Shown piece after piece: positions 9,438-20,468 of a stretch of DNA of 40,019 bases; the stretch's first letter is position 1; each line of letters begins with the position of its first letter. The notes under the pieces are model-generated. The model searched no databases. It was not told where the DNA came from and was given only the letters and a program-made list of their open reading frames with translations. The position numbers and the translations under genes are program-made. The DNA comes from Caulobacter endophyticus (GTDB lineage: Bacteria > Pseudomonadota > Alphaproteobacteria > Caulobacterales > Caulobacteraceae): the NCBI RefSeq assembly GCF_003116815.1, contig NZ_QDKQ01000023.1, forward strand, positions 1-40,019. The letters are read 5' to 3'.

Positions 9438-10553
9438 TTAACCCCGCTTGCTGGTCGTTTCCTCGACCCGGTCGGAGAAATCGCCCAGGTTGGCGAACAG
9501 GTTCTCCACCGCGAACACCAGCCCGAAGGTCCGGGCGGCGTCGTCGAAGGCCAGTTCGCGCGTCGCGCCTTCGTCGCGCATGCTCTCGATGGCGTCCTGG
9601 AAGGTCTTGTGGCCCTCGGCGAAGGCCAGGCGGTCCGGTTTGGCCGCGCCCGAAAGACTCTGGGCGACGGCGCGCAGATAGGCCGACGAGGCCGCCAGCA
9701 TCGCCGCCGTCGGCGGTCCGAGCGCCGGCGCGGGAAGAGGCTCGCGCAGCGCCCGGCCGATCATCACGCAATCGTTGCGCAGCCTCCACAGCGTGCGGGG
9801 CAGGGCATCGGACACCGAGCGGTCGGAAAGCTTGCTGGCCGTTTCGCGGTCGGCCTCGGTGATCGCCGTCTGCAGCTTGGCCAGGGCCTTGAGGGTCTCG
9901 TCGTAGTGCTCGCGCGGATCCAGCTCGCTGGGCTTGCCTTCCAGCTTGGCGGCGTAGTGCGACAGCAGGTCGGCCAGCAGGCCAGCGGCCTTCTGGCTGC
10001 TCTGCACAACCGATTCGTGGGCCCGGGCCGGGAAGATGAGCAGGGTGGCGGCCACGCCCACCAGGCTGCCGACGGTGATCTCGGCTACCCGCAGGAAGGC
10101 CGCCGTCAGCGGATCCATGTGAGTCGTGGTGCCGATCAGCATGATGACGGCCGTGACCGGGGCGACCTTGAACGCCGGCCGCACGGCCGCCAGGAAGGCG
10201 AGGGACGCCGCCGAAGCCGCCAGGATCACGCCGCCCCATTCGGGATGGCGCATGTGCAGCCAGGCCGCGCCGGCCCCGACGGCGGCGCCCACCACCGTGC
10301 CCATGAAGCGCTCGATCGAGGCGGTGATGGTCGCGCCCAGGCTCGACTGCACGACGATCACCGCGGTGAACACCGCCCAGTAGCCCTGCGGCAGCCTCAA
10401 CAGCGTGGCCAGCGCATAGGCCGCCACGACCGCCGCCGACACCCGCACGGCGTGTCGCAGTTCGCTCTGGCGTCGCGCGGCCGCAGCCAGGGCCGAGCGC
10501 GAAAAGCCCGCGCCGACGAACCGCCGCCAGTCGGAAGGCGCGCTTTCGGGCAT
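9438..10553 (-). CDS. FUSC-family inner-membrane protein (aromatic-acid/fusaric-acid efflux type)
   Basis: 371-residue membrane protein. A short cytoplasmic start is followed by about six closely packed hydrophobic segments between residues 35 and 180: AVRVSAAVVAAYALATLL, then GYWAVFTAVIVVQSSLGAT, GTVVGAAVGAGAAWL, ILAASAASLAFLAA, VTAVIMLIGT and VGSLVGVAATLLIF. The YWAVFTAVIVVQ...TITASIERFMGTVVGAAVG stretch is the FUSC/AaeB signature. The C-terminal half is soluble and helical. Only one membrane half is present, against two in full AaeB-like pumps, so it is a half-length version. Its ATG overlaps the cinA stop by one base (TGATG), so it is translationally coupled to cinA. Confidence 0.8.
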   Translation of the reverse strand: MPESAPSDWRRFVGAGFSRSALAAAARRQSELRHAVRVSAAVVAAYALATLLRLPQGYWAVFTAVIVVQSSLGATITASIERFMGTVVGAAVGAGAAWLHMRHPEWGGVILAASAASLAFLAAVRPAFKVAPVTAVIMLIGTTTHMDPLTAAFLRVAEITVGSLVGVAATLLIFPARAHESVVQSSQKAAGLLADLLSHYAAKLEGKPSELDPREHYDETLKALAKLQTAITEADRETASKLSDRSVSDALPRTLWRLRNDCVMIGRALREPLPAPALGPPTAAMLAASSAYLRAVAQSLSGAAKPDRLAFAEGHKTFQDAIESMRDEGATRELAFDDAARTFGLVFAVENLFANLGDFSDRVEETTSKRG

Positions 10554-11047
10554 CAGCCGGCCACCGCCTCGCGCAGCATCTCGAGGGCCGTTCGGATCGC
10601 CGCCAGTTGCACGCCCTCGCGCGGAAGGCCTTCGAAGTATTCGTGGCGGTGAACCACCGAGCGGTTGGCCCGCGCCACGGCGAAGTGGACGGTGCCCACG
10701 GGCTTCATCGGCGTGCCGCCGCCGGGGCCTGCGATGCCGGTGATCGCCACGGCCACATGGGCGTTGCTGTTGGCCAGGCCGCCTTCGGCCATCATCCGGG
10801 CCACCGGCTCCGACACCGCGCCGTGGTCGGCGATCAGGTCGCCCGGCACGCCCACCTGCTCGCTCTTGGCCCGATTGGTGTAGGTGACGAAGCCGCGTTC
10901 GAAGACGTCGGAGGCGCCGGAGATCGCGCAGATCGAGCCGGCCACCAGCCCGCCGGTGCAGCTTTCGACCGTTGCCAGGCGCAGCTTCTTCTCGCGCGCC
11001 TCGTCGATCAGCAGTCGGGCGAGGGTGTCGATCTCGATGGGAAACAT
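10553..11047 (-). CDS. pncC: CinA C-terminal domain protein / nicotinamide-nucleotide amidase
   Basis: 164-residue stand-alone CinA C-terminal domain, known in Escherichia coli as PncC, which deamidates NMN to nicotinic acid mononucleotide in pyridine nucleotide recycling. Family motifs: VESCTGGLVA near residue 28, followed by FVTYTNRAKSEQVGV, then VSEPVARMMAEG and AITGIAGPGGGTPMKPVGTV. The N-terminal molybdopterin-binding-like half of full CinA is absent, as usual in alphaproteobacteria. AAGGAG lies 7 bases before the ATG. It is 24 bases after ispDF and overlaps the downstream FUSC gene, making a three-gene leftward operon. Confidence 0.9.
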   Translation of the reverse strand: MFPIEIDTLARLLIDEAREKKLRLATVESCTGGLVAGSICAISGASDVFERGFVTYTNRAKSEQVGVPGDLIADHGAVSEPVARMMAEGGLANSNAHVAVAITGIAGPGGGTPMKPVGTVHFAVARANRSVVHRHEYFEGLPREGVQLAAIRTALEMLREAVAG

Positions 11048-11071
11048 GCCGCGACTCCTTTGATCGTCAGA

Positions 11072-12220
11072 CTAGAGCGCCGTCTCCACCGTCGCCACGG
11101 CCTGGGCGGCCAGGCCTTCGCCGCGACCGGTGAAGCCCATCTTCTCGGTGGTGGTGGCCTTCACGCTGACGCGGTCGAGCGGCAGGTCGAGGATCTCGGC
11201 GAGCCGCTGACGCATCGCCTCGCGGTGCGGCTTGATCTTCGGCCGCTCGCAGATCAGCGTCACGTCGACATTGATCAGGCGGCCGCCGCGCTGGCGCACT
11301 AGGTCGACGGCGTGGACCAGGAACTTGTCCGAGGCCGCGCCCTTCCATTGCGGGTCGGTCGGCGGGAAGTGGTCGCCGATGTCGCCGTCGCCGATGGCCC
11401 CCAGAATCGCGTCGGTCAGGGCGTGAAGGCCGGCGTCGGCGTCCGAGTGGCCGATGAGGGTCTCGTCGTGGGCGATCTCGACGCCGCACAGCCATACCGA
11501 CTCGCCTGGACCCCAGCGGTGGGCGTCGAAGCCCTGGCCGATGCGGGTGATGCGGGCCGCGCCCGCCAGCCGTTCGGCCATGGCGAAGTCCTCCGAATAG
11601 GTCAGTTTGGTCAGCAGCGGATCGCCGGCCGAGATGGCGACCTTGCCGCCGTCGGCCTCGACCACTTGGGCGTCGTCGGTCGGTTCGCTTTCGCCGCTCC
11701 AGGCGGCGTAGGCGGCCAGCAGGCGGTCGCGCCGGAAGGCCTGCGGGGTTTGGGCGCGCCAGAGGCCGTCGCGCGACGTTGTAGCGGCGCCTGACTCGCC
11801 TGAGCGCTTCAGGGTGTCGGCGACCGGCAGGGCCGGAACCACGCCGTCGGCGTCGCCAAGGGCCTTCAGCACGCCGGCGACGACGGTCTTGGTGAGGAAG
11901 GGGCGGGCGGCGTCGTGCACCAGCACCGGTTCGTCGGCCGGCCGATGAGCGAGGGCGGCCAAGCCCGACTGCACCGACAGGGCGCGCGAAGCGCCGCCGG
12001 GAGCGAACCGCCAGCCGTCGAGGCCGGTCAAGGTTTCGCCCAGCATGTCCTGCATGCTCGGGTCGGTCACGATTGCGAGATCGGCGGCGCCGGCCGCCAG
12101 CAAGGCCTCGACCGACCAGCGCAGCACGGGTTTCCCCGCCAGATCCCGCCACTGCTTGGCCTGGCCGGGTCCGGCCCTGGTGCCGCTGCCGGCGGCGACG
12201 ATGACGGCTGAGAAGGTCAT
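11072..12220 (-). CDS. ispDF: Bifunctional IspD/IspF of the MEP isoprenoid pathway
   Basis: 382-residue fusion. Residues 1 to about 225 are IspD (2-C-methyl-D-erythritol 4-phosphate cytidylyltransferase): nucleotide-binding AAGSGTRAG with the following KQW, and LVHDAARPF. From about residue 227 it is IspF (2-C-methyl-D-erythritol 2,4-cyclodiphosphate synthase): RIGQGFDAHRWG supplying the metal-binding Asp-x-His, LIGHSDADAGLHALTDAILGA, and DIGDHFPPTDP. The two enzymes are non-consecutive pathway steps, and this fusion is common in alphaproteobacteria. It heads the leftward operon with cinA and the FUSC gene and is divergent from dusB. Confidence 0.96.
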   Translation of the reverse strand: MTFSAVIVAAGSGTRAGPGQAKQWRDLAGKPVLRWSVEALLAAGAADLAIVTDPSMQDMLGETLTGLDGWRFAPGGASRALSVQSGLAALAHRPADEPVLVHDAARPFLTKTVVAGVLKALGDADGVVPALPVADTLKRSGESGAATTSRDGLWRAQTPQAFRRDRLLAAYAAWSGESEPTDDAQVVEADGGKVAISAGDPLLTKLTYSEDFAMAERLAGAARITRIGQGFDAHRWGPGESVWLCGVEIAHDETLIGHSDADAGLHALTDAILGAIGDGDIGDHFPPTDPQWKGAASDKFLVHAVDLVRQRGGRLINVDVTLICERPKIKPHREAMRQRLAEILDLPLDRVSVKATTTEKMGFTGRGEGLAAQAVATVETAL

Positions 12221-12320
12221 GGGCCGTGTCTAACGTTGTCGTCGCGCATGTCCAGTGAACGGAGGGCTTTACTGCGCTGCACAATGTGCCTAAAAACACA
12301 GCGGTGGGGATGATCATAAA

Positions 12321-13328
12321 ATGAGCAAGCAGCTCGCAGTCGGCGCCGTCACGGTGCCCGGGCGGGTATGGATTGCGCCTATGACAGGCGTGTCCGACCT
12401 CCCGTTCAGAGAAACGGCCACGCGCCTCGGCGCGTCATACGTGGCCACCGAAATGGTCGCCTGCGCGGAATTCGCGAAGGGCCGGCCCGACGTCGTCCGC
12501 CGCGCGGCCGTCGGCGAAGGCCTGCCGCTTATGGTCGTACAGCTTGTCGGCCGCGATCCGGCGTTCATGGCGCAGGGCGCCCGCCTGGCGGCCGAAGCCG
12601 GGGCCGAGATCATCGACCTGAACTTCGGCTGCCCCGCCAAGGAAGTCACCGCCGGCGCCGCCTCGGGCTCGGCCCTGATGCGTGAGCCTGATCTGGCCGA
12701 GGCCCTGGTCGCCGCCGCCGTCGAGGCCGTCGATGCGCCCGTCACCGTCAAGATGCGACTGGGTTGGGACGACGCCAGCCGTAACGCCCCCGAGATCGCC
12801 GCGCGCGCCGAGGCCGTGGGGGCCCGCGCCATCACCGTCCACGGCCGCACCCGCTGCCAGTTCTACAAGGGCGAGGCCGACTGGTCCGCCGTCTCGGCCG
12901 TCAAGCAGGCTGTCTCCGTGCCGGTGCTGGTCAATGGCGACATTATCGACGCCGACAGCGCTCGCAGGGCGCTGGAACAGTCGGGCGCCGACGGCGTCAT
13001 GATCGGGCGCGGCGTCTATGGCCGCCCCTGGATCGCCCAGGCCATCGAAGCCGCGCTGGACGGCCGCGACTTCGTCGAGCCGCAGGCCGAGGAGCGCCTC
13101 GCCATCGCGCTCACCCATTTCCGCCGCAACCTGGCCTTCTACGGCGAGCGCTTGGGGCTGAAGATGTTCCGCAAGCACCTGGCCTCGTACATCGAGGCCG
13201 CGCCGTGGCCAGAAAGCGCCGAGGGTCGCCGCGCCGCGCGCGCCAGCCTCTGCCGCATCGACGACCCCGCCGCTCTAGAGATCGCCCTGGCCGACCTTTG
13301 GCTGGCCGGCGGGAGGATCGCCGCATGA
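12321..13328 (+). CDS. dusB: tRNA-dihydrouridine synthase B (NifR3-type)
   Basis: 335-residue FMN-dependent enzyme reducing uridine to dihydrouridine in the tRNA D-loop. TIM-barrel motifs: [12 protein letters not shown] at the N-terminus, [18 protein letters not shown] with the catalytic Cys, [22 protein letters not shown] and the phosphate-binding [13 protein letters not shown]. The gene was first named nifR3 because it precedes ntrBC in alphaproteobacteria, and that order is kept here. Its TGA overlaps the ntrB ATG (ATGA), which couples tRNA modification to the nitrogen sensor. GGGGA sits about 10 bases before the ATG. Confidence 0.95.
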   Translation: MSKQLAVGAVTVPGRVWIAPMTGVSDLPFRETATRLGASYVATEMVACAEFAKGRPDVVRRAAVGEGLPLMVVQLVGRDPAFMAQGARLAAEAGAEIIDLNFGCPAKEVTAGAASGSALMREPDLAEALVAAAVEAVDAPVTVKMRLGWDDASRNAPEIAARAEAVGARAITVHGRTRCQFYKGEADWSAVSAVKQAVSVPVLVNGDIIDADSARRALEQSGADGVMIGRGVYGRPWIAQAIEAALDGRDFVEPQAEERLAIALTHFRRNLAFYGERLGLKMFRKHLASYIEAAPWPESAEGRRAARASLCRIDDPAALEIALADLWLAGGRIAA

Positions 13329-14440
13329 CCGACCGCGCCCGCGTCCTGTCCGGCCCCGCGCTGGACGCCCTGAAGGCCGCCGCCTTCGAGCTCAGCCCGG
13401 AGCCGGCCCTGGTGGTCGACCGCGATGGCGGCCTTGTGGCGGTGAACGAAGCCGCCGAGGCTCTGTTCGGCCACGGCCTGTCGCTGCTGGCCCGCGGCCG
13501 CTTCCGCGCCGCCCTGCCGCCGGGTTCGGTGCTGGTCTCGCTGATGGACCGGGCCGTGTTCGAAGGCGCGCTGGTCCGCGAGCACGGGGTCGAGGTCAAT
13601 CTGTTCGGTCAGCCGCCGTTCGAGGCCGACGGCGCCGCCGTGCCCCTGGGCGACGGCTCGGTGCTGCTGACCCTGCACGTCAAGGGCGCCCTGGGCGTCG
13701 AGCGCGCCGCCGATCAGGCCGGACTGCGCTCGGTCGTCGGCCTTGGCCGCATGCTGGCCCACGAGATCAAGAACCCGCTGGCCGGCATTCGCGGCGCAGC
13801 CCAGTTGCTGAAGACCGGCGCCAGCGCCGCCGACCAGCCGCTGGCCCAGCTGATCGTCGATGAGACCGACCGCATCCGCCGTCTCGTCGACCGCATGGAA
13901 GCCTTCTCCGACCAGGCCCCGACCCCGCGTGAGGCGGTCAACATCCACCAGGTGCTGGACCGTGTGCGCGCCCTGGTCGTCAACGGCGTCGCCGACGGTC
14001 TGCGCCTGCGCGATCATTACGACCCCTCGCTGCCGCCGGTCTGGGGCGACGAAGACCATCTGATCCAGATCTTCCTGAACCTGGTGAAGAACGCCTCCGA
14101 GGCCGCCCACATGCGCGGCGATGGTCAGGGTGAGCTGACCATCCACACCGCCTGGCGTCCCGGGGTTCGGGTTCGCGGCGCCGACGGCAAGTCGGCCTCC
14201 AGCGCGCCGATCGAGATTCGCGTGCAGGACAACGGCCCCGGCGTTCCGCAGAGCCTGCGCGAGCACTTGTTCCAGCCCTTCGTGACCACCAAGGCCAACG
14301 GCACCGGTTTGGGCCTGGCCCTGGTCACCAAGCTTGTGACGGCCCACGGGGGCCTGATCGATTTCGAATCCGAGCCCGGCCGCACCGTGTTCCGCGTGCT
14401 GCTGCCTGTGGCGCCTGAGCCTTCCTTGGGAGACGCGTGA
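13325..14440 (+). CDS. ntrB: Nitrogen-regulation sensor histidine kinase NtrB
   Basis: 371-residue soluble kinase from ATG 13325, which overlaps the dusB stop. N-terminal PAS domain (about residues 15-110; [23 protein letters not shown]). The H-box is [17 protein letters not shown] with phospho-accepting His146. The ATPase domain carries the N-box NLVKNASEA, the G1 motif VQDNGPGVP, and [16 protein letters not shown]. There are no membrane segments. NtrB is normally controlled by PII binding and phosphorylates NtrC when nitrogen is short. ntrC starts 4 bases downstream. Confidence 0.95.
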   Translation: MTDRARVLSGPALDALKAAAFELSPEPALVVDRDGGLVAVNEAAEALFGHGLSLLARGRFRAALPPGSVLVSLMDRAVFEGALVREHGVEVNLFGQPPFEADGAAVPLGDGSVLLTLHVKGALGVERAADQAGLRSVVGLGRMLAHEIKNPLAGIRGAAQLLKTGASAADQPLAQLIVDETDRIRRLVDRMEAFSDQAPTPREAVNIHQVLDRVRALVVNGVADGLRLRDHYDPSLPPVWGDEDHLIQIFLNLVKNASEAAHMRGDGQGELTIHTAWRPGVRVRGADGKSASSAPIEIRVQDNGPGVPQSLREHLFQPFVTTKANGTGLGLALVTKLVTAHGGLIDFESEPGRTVFRVLLPVAPEPSLGDA

Positions 14441-14444
14441 GTAC

Positions 14445-15866
<1,422 letters not shown>

Positions 15867-15913
15867 TCGACCAGCGCCCGCCATTGCTGACGCTTTTTCA
15901 GCACATCGGTGTT

Positions 15914-15942
15914 GAGTTTAGGGCACACCCCGCCCTAAACTC
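15914..15942. promoter_or_regulatory. Perfect 11-bp inverted repeat abutting the ntrY start
   Basis: GAGTTTAGGGC (15914-15924), a 7-base spacer, then GCCCTAAACTC (15932-15942), with no mismatch. It ends 6 bases before the ntrY ATG in an 82-base gap after ntrC, and no Shine-Dalgarno is visible in between. It could be an operator, or an RNA hairpin limiting ntrY translation. No T-run follows, so a terminator is less likely. Confidence 0.55.
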
Positions 15943-15948
15943 GCATCG

Positions 15949-18192
15949 ATGAGTTCGGTCCCGTCAGTTTCGGAATCGGAAGACCGCCCGCGCCGCTTCA
16001 GCCGGTCGTGGTGGCGCGAACTCTTGAGATCACGCTACGTGCTCGGCGGCGGCTATGTGCTGGCCGCCATACTGACGGCCACCGGCGTCGGCCTGGCCTC
16101 CTCGCCGCCGACCACCGGCCCGATCGGCCCCGCCAGCACCGCCATCCTGGTGGTCCTCGGCTTCAACCTCGCCTTGATCCTCTGCGTCGCCGCCATCGTC
16201 GGCTGGCGACTGCTCGACCTGATCGACGCTCGCTCCAGCGACGCCGGCGCCCGCCTGCACCTGCGTTTCGTGGGCCTGTTCTCGGTCGCGGCCGTGGCGC
16301 CTGCGGTGATCGTGGCGCTGTTCTTCGGCGTGCTGGTCAACCGCGGGGTCGACGGCTGGTTCAGCAAGCGGGTGACGACCGTGGTCGAGAACTCGGCCAC
16401 AGTGGCGCGTTCCTACGTCTCCGAGCAGACCAGCTACATCAGCCAGCACATGGGGCCGATGGCCGCGACGCTGAACAGCGCCGCCCCGGCCATGGCCGAA
16501 TCGCCGGTCGTGTTCGGCCACTTCCTACGCACCCTGGCCGAGGACAACGGCTTCTCGGCCGCCTACATCCTTGACCGCGACGGCCGCATTCTGGCGCGGG
16601 CCGAGCTCGCCGACGCGCCGCCGTTCCTGGCCCCGCCGCCGTCGAGCTTCCGCTGGACCGACACTGGCGAGATCACCTCGCAGCGCTTCGTCTCCGAAGA
16701 CCTGTTCCGGGCGCTCTACAAGCTGAAGGGTTTCCCGGACGGCTATCTCTACGTCGCCCGGCCGATCGACAAGGGCATCCTGGCGCACCTGATCGAGTCG
16801 GAGGAGTCGCTGATCTCCTATCGCGACGCCGCTCAGAATCGGGCCCGTATCCAGGCGATCTTCGGCCTCAGCTACGTCGAGACGGCGCTGCTGGTGCTGG
16901 TGGCGGCCGTGTGGGTGGGCATCGCCGCCGCCAACTCGATCGCTGCTCCAGTCTCTGGGCTGGTGCAGGCGGCCGGCCGGGTTTCGGCGGGCGACCTCGA
17001 CGCCCGTGTCGACGCCGAGGCCGGGCCGGAGGAAATCCGGGCCTTGTCCAACGCCTTCAACATGATGACGGCCGATCTTCAGACCCAGCAGGCCGCCCTT
17101 AGGACCGCCAGCCTGGACGCCGAATCCCGCCGCCAGTTCATCGAGACCGTGCTGTCGGGCGTCAGCGCCGGCGTGATCAGCCTCGACGGCGCGGGCCGGA
17201 TTTCGGCGCTCAACCGTCGCGCCGGCGAGCTGCTGGCCCTGGACGAGGCCGCCGAGGGTCAGGATCTGGTCGAGGCCGCGCCGGAGTTCGCCCAGGTGCT
17301 GGAGGAGATGAGCCAGGGCCGACCCAACGCCGAGGTCGAGATCGACGTCGTGCGCGGCGGCGAGACGTTGCGCCTGCGCGTCCGCGCCGCCGGCCACGCG
17401 GCAGAGGGCCAGGTGCTGACCTTCGACGACGTCACCCGCCTGATGGCGGCCCAGCGCAACGCCGCCTGGAAGGACGTCGCCCGCCGCATCGCTCACGAGA
17501 TCAAGAACCCGCTGACCCCGATCCAGCTGTCGGCCGAGCGGATTCGCCGCAAGTACCGCAAGGACATCACCGGCGATCTCGAGACCTTCGATCGCTGCAC
17601 CGACACCATCATCCGCCAAGTCGGCGACATCGGCCGGATGGTCGACGAGTTCTCGGCCTTCGCCCGCATGCCCGCGCCGCGCTTCGCCCCCGCCGATCTG
17701 GCCGAGCTGCTGCGCGCCGGGGTCTTCGCCCAGCGCGTCGTCGATGCAGACACCGACGTGGTCAGTGACGAGCCGGGCGGCGCGATCTGGGTCAACTGCG
17801 ACGCGCGGATGATCGGCCAGGCCCTGACCAACATTCTGAAGAACGCCGGCGAGGCCGTGAGCGCCCGGCGCCACGTCACGCCCGAGCCGCGCGGCCAGAT
17901 CGACGCGACGCTGGTCTCCGACGACGAGGCGCTGTGCATCATTGTCGAGGACAACGGCGTCGGCTTGCCCGCGAAGGATCGCGACCGTCTGGCCGAACCC
18001 TATGTGACGACCCGCGAGAAGGGCACTGGCCTGGGCCTGGCCATCGTCAAGCGGATCATGGAGGACCACGGCGGCGAGCTGGTCCTCACCGACGCGCAGG
18101 GCCATGCCGGCGCGCGCGTCGTCCTGAAGTTTCCGGTGTCGGCGCGGCTCGCCGCGGCGCCGACGACCCTGGGCGTAGAGGAGATGACATGA
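15949..18192 (+). CDS. ntrY: Membrane sensor histidine kinase NtrY
   Basis: 747-residue inner-membrane kinase. Three hydrophobic segments lie between residues 25 and 125 (YVLGGGYVLAAILTATGV; TAILVVLGFNLALILCVAAIVGW; VGLFSVAAVAPAVIVALFFGVLV). A periplasmic sensor region runs to about residue 300, followed by a fourth segment (ALLVLVAAVWVGIAAA). Then come a HAMP linker (AAPVSGLVQAAGRVSAGDLDARV), a PAS domain, and the H-box [22 protein letters not shown] with His516. The ATPase domain has NILKNAGEAV, VEDNGVGLP and TREKGTGLGLAIVKRI. NtrY/NtrX systems control nitrogen, respiratory and envelope functions in alphaproteobacteria. Its stop overlaps ntrX. Confidence 0.95.
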   Translation: MSSVPSVSESEDRPRRFSRSWWRELLRSRYVLGGGYVLAAILTATGVGLASSPPTTGPIGPASTAILVVLGFNLALILCVAAIVGWRLLDLIDARSSDAGARLHLRFVGLFSVAAVAPAVIVALFFGVLVNRGVDGWFSKRVTTVVENSATVARSYVSEQTSYISQHMGPMAATLNSAAPAMAESPVVFGHFLRTLAEDNGFSAAYILDRDGRILARAELADAPPFLAPPPSSFRWTDTGEITSQRFVSEDLFRALYKLKGFPDGYLYVARPIDKGILAHLIESEESLISYRDAAQNRARIQAIFGLSYVETALLVLVAAVWVGIAAANSIAAPVSGLVQAAGRVSAGDLDARVDAEAGPEEIRALSNAFNMMTADLQTQQAALRTASLDAESRRQFIETVLSGVSAGVISLDGAGRISALNRRAGELLALDEAAEGQDLVEAAPEFAQVLEEMSQGRPNAEVEIDVVRGGETLRLRVRAAGHAAEGQVLTFDDVTRLMAAQRNAAWKDVARRIAHEIKNPLTPIQLSAERIRRKYRKDITGDLETFDRCTDTIIRQVGDIGRMVDEFSAFARMPAPRFAPADLAELLRAGVFAQRVVDADTDVVSDEPGGAIWVNCDARMIGQALTNILKNAGEAVSARRHVTPEPRGQIDATLVSDDEALCIIVEDNGVGLPAKDRDRLAEPYVTTREKGTGLGLAIVKRIMEDHGGELVLTDAQGHAGARVVLKFPVSARLAAAPTTLGVEEMT

Positions 18193-19577
18193 GCGCTGAC
18201 GTGCTTGTGGTCGACGACGAGGTCGACATCCGCGATCTGGTGGCCGGCATCCTGGAGGACGAAGGCTATGCCGTACGTACGGCCGCCGACGCCGACCAGG
18301 CCCTGGCCGCGCTGCGCGCGCGCAAGCCGGCCCTGCTGGTCCTCGACATCTGGATGCAGGGCGGGGGCATGGACGGGCTGGAACTGCTCGACATGGTCAA
18401 GACGCTCGACGCCGACCTGCCGGTGATCATGATCTCGGGCCACGGCAACATCGAGACGGCCGTCAGCGCCATCAAGCGCGGCGCCTACGAGTTCCTGGAG
18501 AAGCCGTTCAAGTCCGACCGGCTGCTGCTGGTGGTCGAGCGCGCCCTGGAGGCGGCCAATCTCAAGCGCGAGAACCGTCGCCTGCGGGCCCAGAGCTTCG
18601 CCTCCGACGGCCTGATGGGCAAGTCGCAGGCGGCCCAGGCCCTGCGCCAGATGATCGCCAAGGTCGCCCCGGCCAACAGCCGGGTCCTGGTCGCCGGCCC
18701 GCCGGGCTCCGGCAAGGAGCTGGTCGCGCGCCTGATCCACGGCGCCAGCGCCCGCACCAAGGCCGAGTTCGTGGCCGTCAGTTCGGCCGGCATGGCGCCC
18801 GAACGTCTCGACGTCGAACTGTTCGGCGAGGAAGGCGAGGGCGGTCGCCCGCGCAAGATCGGCGTGTTCGAGCGCGCCCACGGCGGGACGCTGTATCTCG
18901 ATGAAGTGGCCGACATGCCGCGCGAGACTCAAAGCCGGATCCTGCGGGTGCTGGTCGAGCAGCGCTTCCGCCGCGTCGGCGGCGACAGCGACGTGCAGGT
19001 CGACGTGCGGGTGATCTCGTCCACCTCGCGAGACCTGCGCGAGGAGATCGCCGCCGGACGCTTCCGCGAGGACCTGTTCCACCGCCTCAACGTGGTGCCT
19101 GTGCGCGTGCCGGGCCTGGCCGAGCGCCGCGAGGACATTCCCGAGCTGATCTCCTACTTCATCGAGCGGATCAGCGAGGCCACCGGCATGCAGCGCCGCC
19201 GCCTGGGCGAAGACGCGCTGGCGACCCTGCAGGTCCAGGCCTGGCCGGGCAACGTCCGCCAGTTGCGCAACAACGTCGAGCGGATGCTGATCCTGGCCGC
19301 CGGCGAACCGGGCGACCTGATCACCGCCGAAATGCTGAACGCCTCCGAGCAGCCGTCCAGCGGCGGCTCGGGCGCGATCGGCGCCGAGCGAATCATCGCC
19401 CTGCCGCTGCGCGAGGCCCGCGAGCTGTTCGAGCGCGAATATCTCAACGCCCAGATCCTGCGGTTCGGCGGCAACATCTCGCGCACGGCCAACTTCATCG
19501 GCATGGAGCGCTCGGCCCTGCACCGCAAGCTGAAGTCCCTCGGCGTGGCCGGCGGCCGCGGCGAGGAAGAAGAGTAA
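18189..19577 (+). CDS. ntrX: NtrX response regulator, also without GAFTGA
   Basis: 462 residues from ATG 18189, overlapping the ntrY stop (ATGA). Receiver domain with phospho-acceptor Asp53 (VLDIWMQGG), and Lys in FLEKPFKSDRLL. AAA+ domain with the Walker A variant GPPGSGKELVARL and Walker B GGTLYLDEVADMP. Where sigma-54 activators carry GAFTGA, the sequence reads ELFGEEGEGGRPRKIGVFERAHGG, so no GAFTGA motif. This is usual for alphaproteobacterial NtrX, which acts without sigma-54. The Fis-like helix-turn-helix is at the end (NISRTANFIGMERSALHRKLKSLG). dat starts 7 bases after the stop. Confidence 0.94.
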   Translation: MSADVLVVDDEVDIRDLVAGILEDEGYAVRTAADADQALAALRARKPALLVLDIWMQGGGMDGLELLDMVKTLDADLPVIMISGHGNIETAVSAIKRGAYEFLEKPFKSDRLLLVVERALEAANLKRENRRLRAQSFASDGLMGKSQAAQALRQMIAKVAPANSRVLVAGPPGSGKELVARLIHGASARTKAEFVAVSSAGMAPERLDVELFGEEGEGGRPRKIGVFERAHGGTLYLDEVADMPRETQSRILRVLVEQRFRRVGGDSDVQVDVRVISSTSRDLREEIAAGRFREDLFHRLNVVPVRVPGLAERREDIPELISYFIERISEATGMQRRRLGEDALATLQVQAWPGNVRQLRNNVERMLILAAGEPGDLITAEMLNASEQPSSGGSGAIGAERIIALPLREARELFEREYLNAQILRFGGNISRTANFIGMERSALHRKLKSLGVAGGRGEEEE

Positions 19578-19584
19578 GGACCCC

Positions 19585-20448
19585 ATGTCGCGTTTCGCTT
19601 ACGTCAACGGCCGCTTCGTCCGTCACGGCCAGGCCGCCGTGCACATCGAGGACCGCGGCTACCAGCTGGCCGACGGTGTCTACGAGGTCTGGGCCGTGTT
19701 CGACGGCAAGCTGGCGGACGCGGAAGGCCACTTCGCCCGCCTGTGGCGCAGCCTGGACGAGCTGCGCATCGACCATCCGATGAGCGAGGCGGCACTGACC
19801 ATCGTGCTGCGCGAGGCCATCCGCCGTAACCACGTGCGCGAGGGGCTCGTCTACCTGCAGGTCACGCGCGGCGTCGCCAGGCGCGACCACGCCTTCCCGA
19901 ACCCGGCCGTGCCGCCGGCGGTCGTGATCACCGCTCGCTCGGTCGACCGCGTCGCCATCGAGGCCAAGGCTGCCAAGGGGGCGGCCGTGATCACCGTGCC
20001 GGAAAACCGCTGGGGCCGCTGCGACATCAAGACCATAGGCTTGCTGCCGAACGCCCTGGCCAAGCAGGCCGCCCGTGAGCGTGGGGCGATCGAGGCCTGG
20101 TTCGTCGACGACCTAGGCCTGGTCACCGAGGGCGCCTCATCCAACGCGTGGATCGTCGACGCCGACGGCCGCCTGCGCACGCGCGACACACAGGCCAACA
20201 TCCTGCGTGGCGTCACCCGGCTCACCCTGCTTGACGTCATCGCCCAGGCTGGCCTGCCGGTCGCCGAGCAGCCTTTCACGGTGGAAGAGGCCAGGAACGC
20301 CCGGGAAGCCTTCATCACGGGCGCCGGCAGCCTCGTGACGCCCATCACCAGCGTCGATGGCGTCAAGATCGGGGATGGAACGGTGGGGCCGGTGGCGAGC
20401 CGCCTGCGGGCTCTCTATATCGAGCGGGCGCGGGCGGGAGCGATCTAG
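19585..20448 (+). CDS. dat: D-amino-acid aminotransferase (class IV PLP enzyme)
   Basis: 287-residue fold-type IV transaminase. Motifs: FAYVNGRFV at the N-terminus, [17 protein letters not shown], Lys149 in [17 protein letters not shown] as the PLP-binding lysine, [12 protein letters not shown] for cofactor phosphate contacts, and ANILRGVTR. The [12 protein letters not shown] and [10 protein letters not shown] segments favour D-amino-acid transaminase over branched-chain transaminase (IlvE) or aminodeoxychorismate lyase. It would interconvert D-Ala and D-Glu for cell wall synthesis. AAGGA precedes the ATG. The position between ntrX and hfq is conserved in alphaproteobacteria. Confidence 0.9.
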   Translation: MSRFAYVNGRFVRHGQAAVHIEDRGYQLADGVYEVWAVFDGKLADAEGHFARLWRSLDELRIDHPMSEAALTIVLREAIRRNHVREGLVYLQVTRGVARRDHAFPNPAVPPAVVITARSVDRVAIEAKAAKGAAVITVPENRWGRCDIKTIGLLPNALAKQAARERGAIEAWFVDDLGLVTEGASSNAWIVDADGRLRTRDTQANILRGVTRLTLLDVIAQAGLPVAEQPFTVEEARNAREAFITGAGSLVTPITSVDGVKIGDGTVGPVASRLRALYIERARAGAI

Positions 20449-20468
20449 GGTCTCTCTCCGCCCTGCGT

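Noticed and set aside
12279..12289. GCAC-AAT-GTGC upstream of dusB as an NtrC box
   Set aside because: The spacing between half-sites is 3, whereas the classic NtrC site TGCACC-N5-GGTGCA needs much more; a four-base half-site is weak evidence.
11067..12317. A 416-residue minus-strand frame over ispDF
   Set aside because: Very Arg-rich and motif-free; the other frame is a complete IspDF enzyme.
15886..15902. GCTGA...TCAGC hairpin after ntrC as a terminator
   Set aside because: Only a 5-bp stem; the T-run lies inside the loop, not after it.
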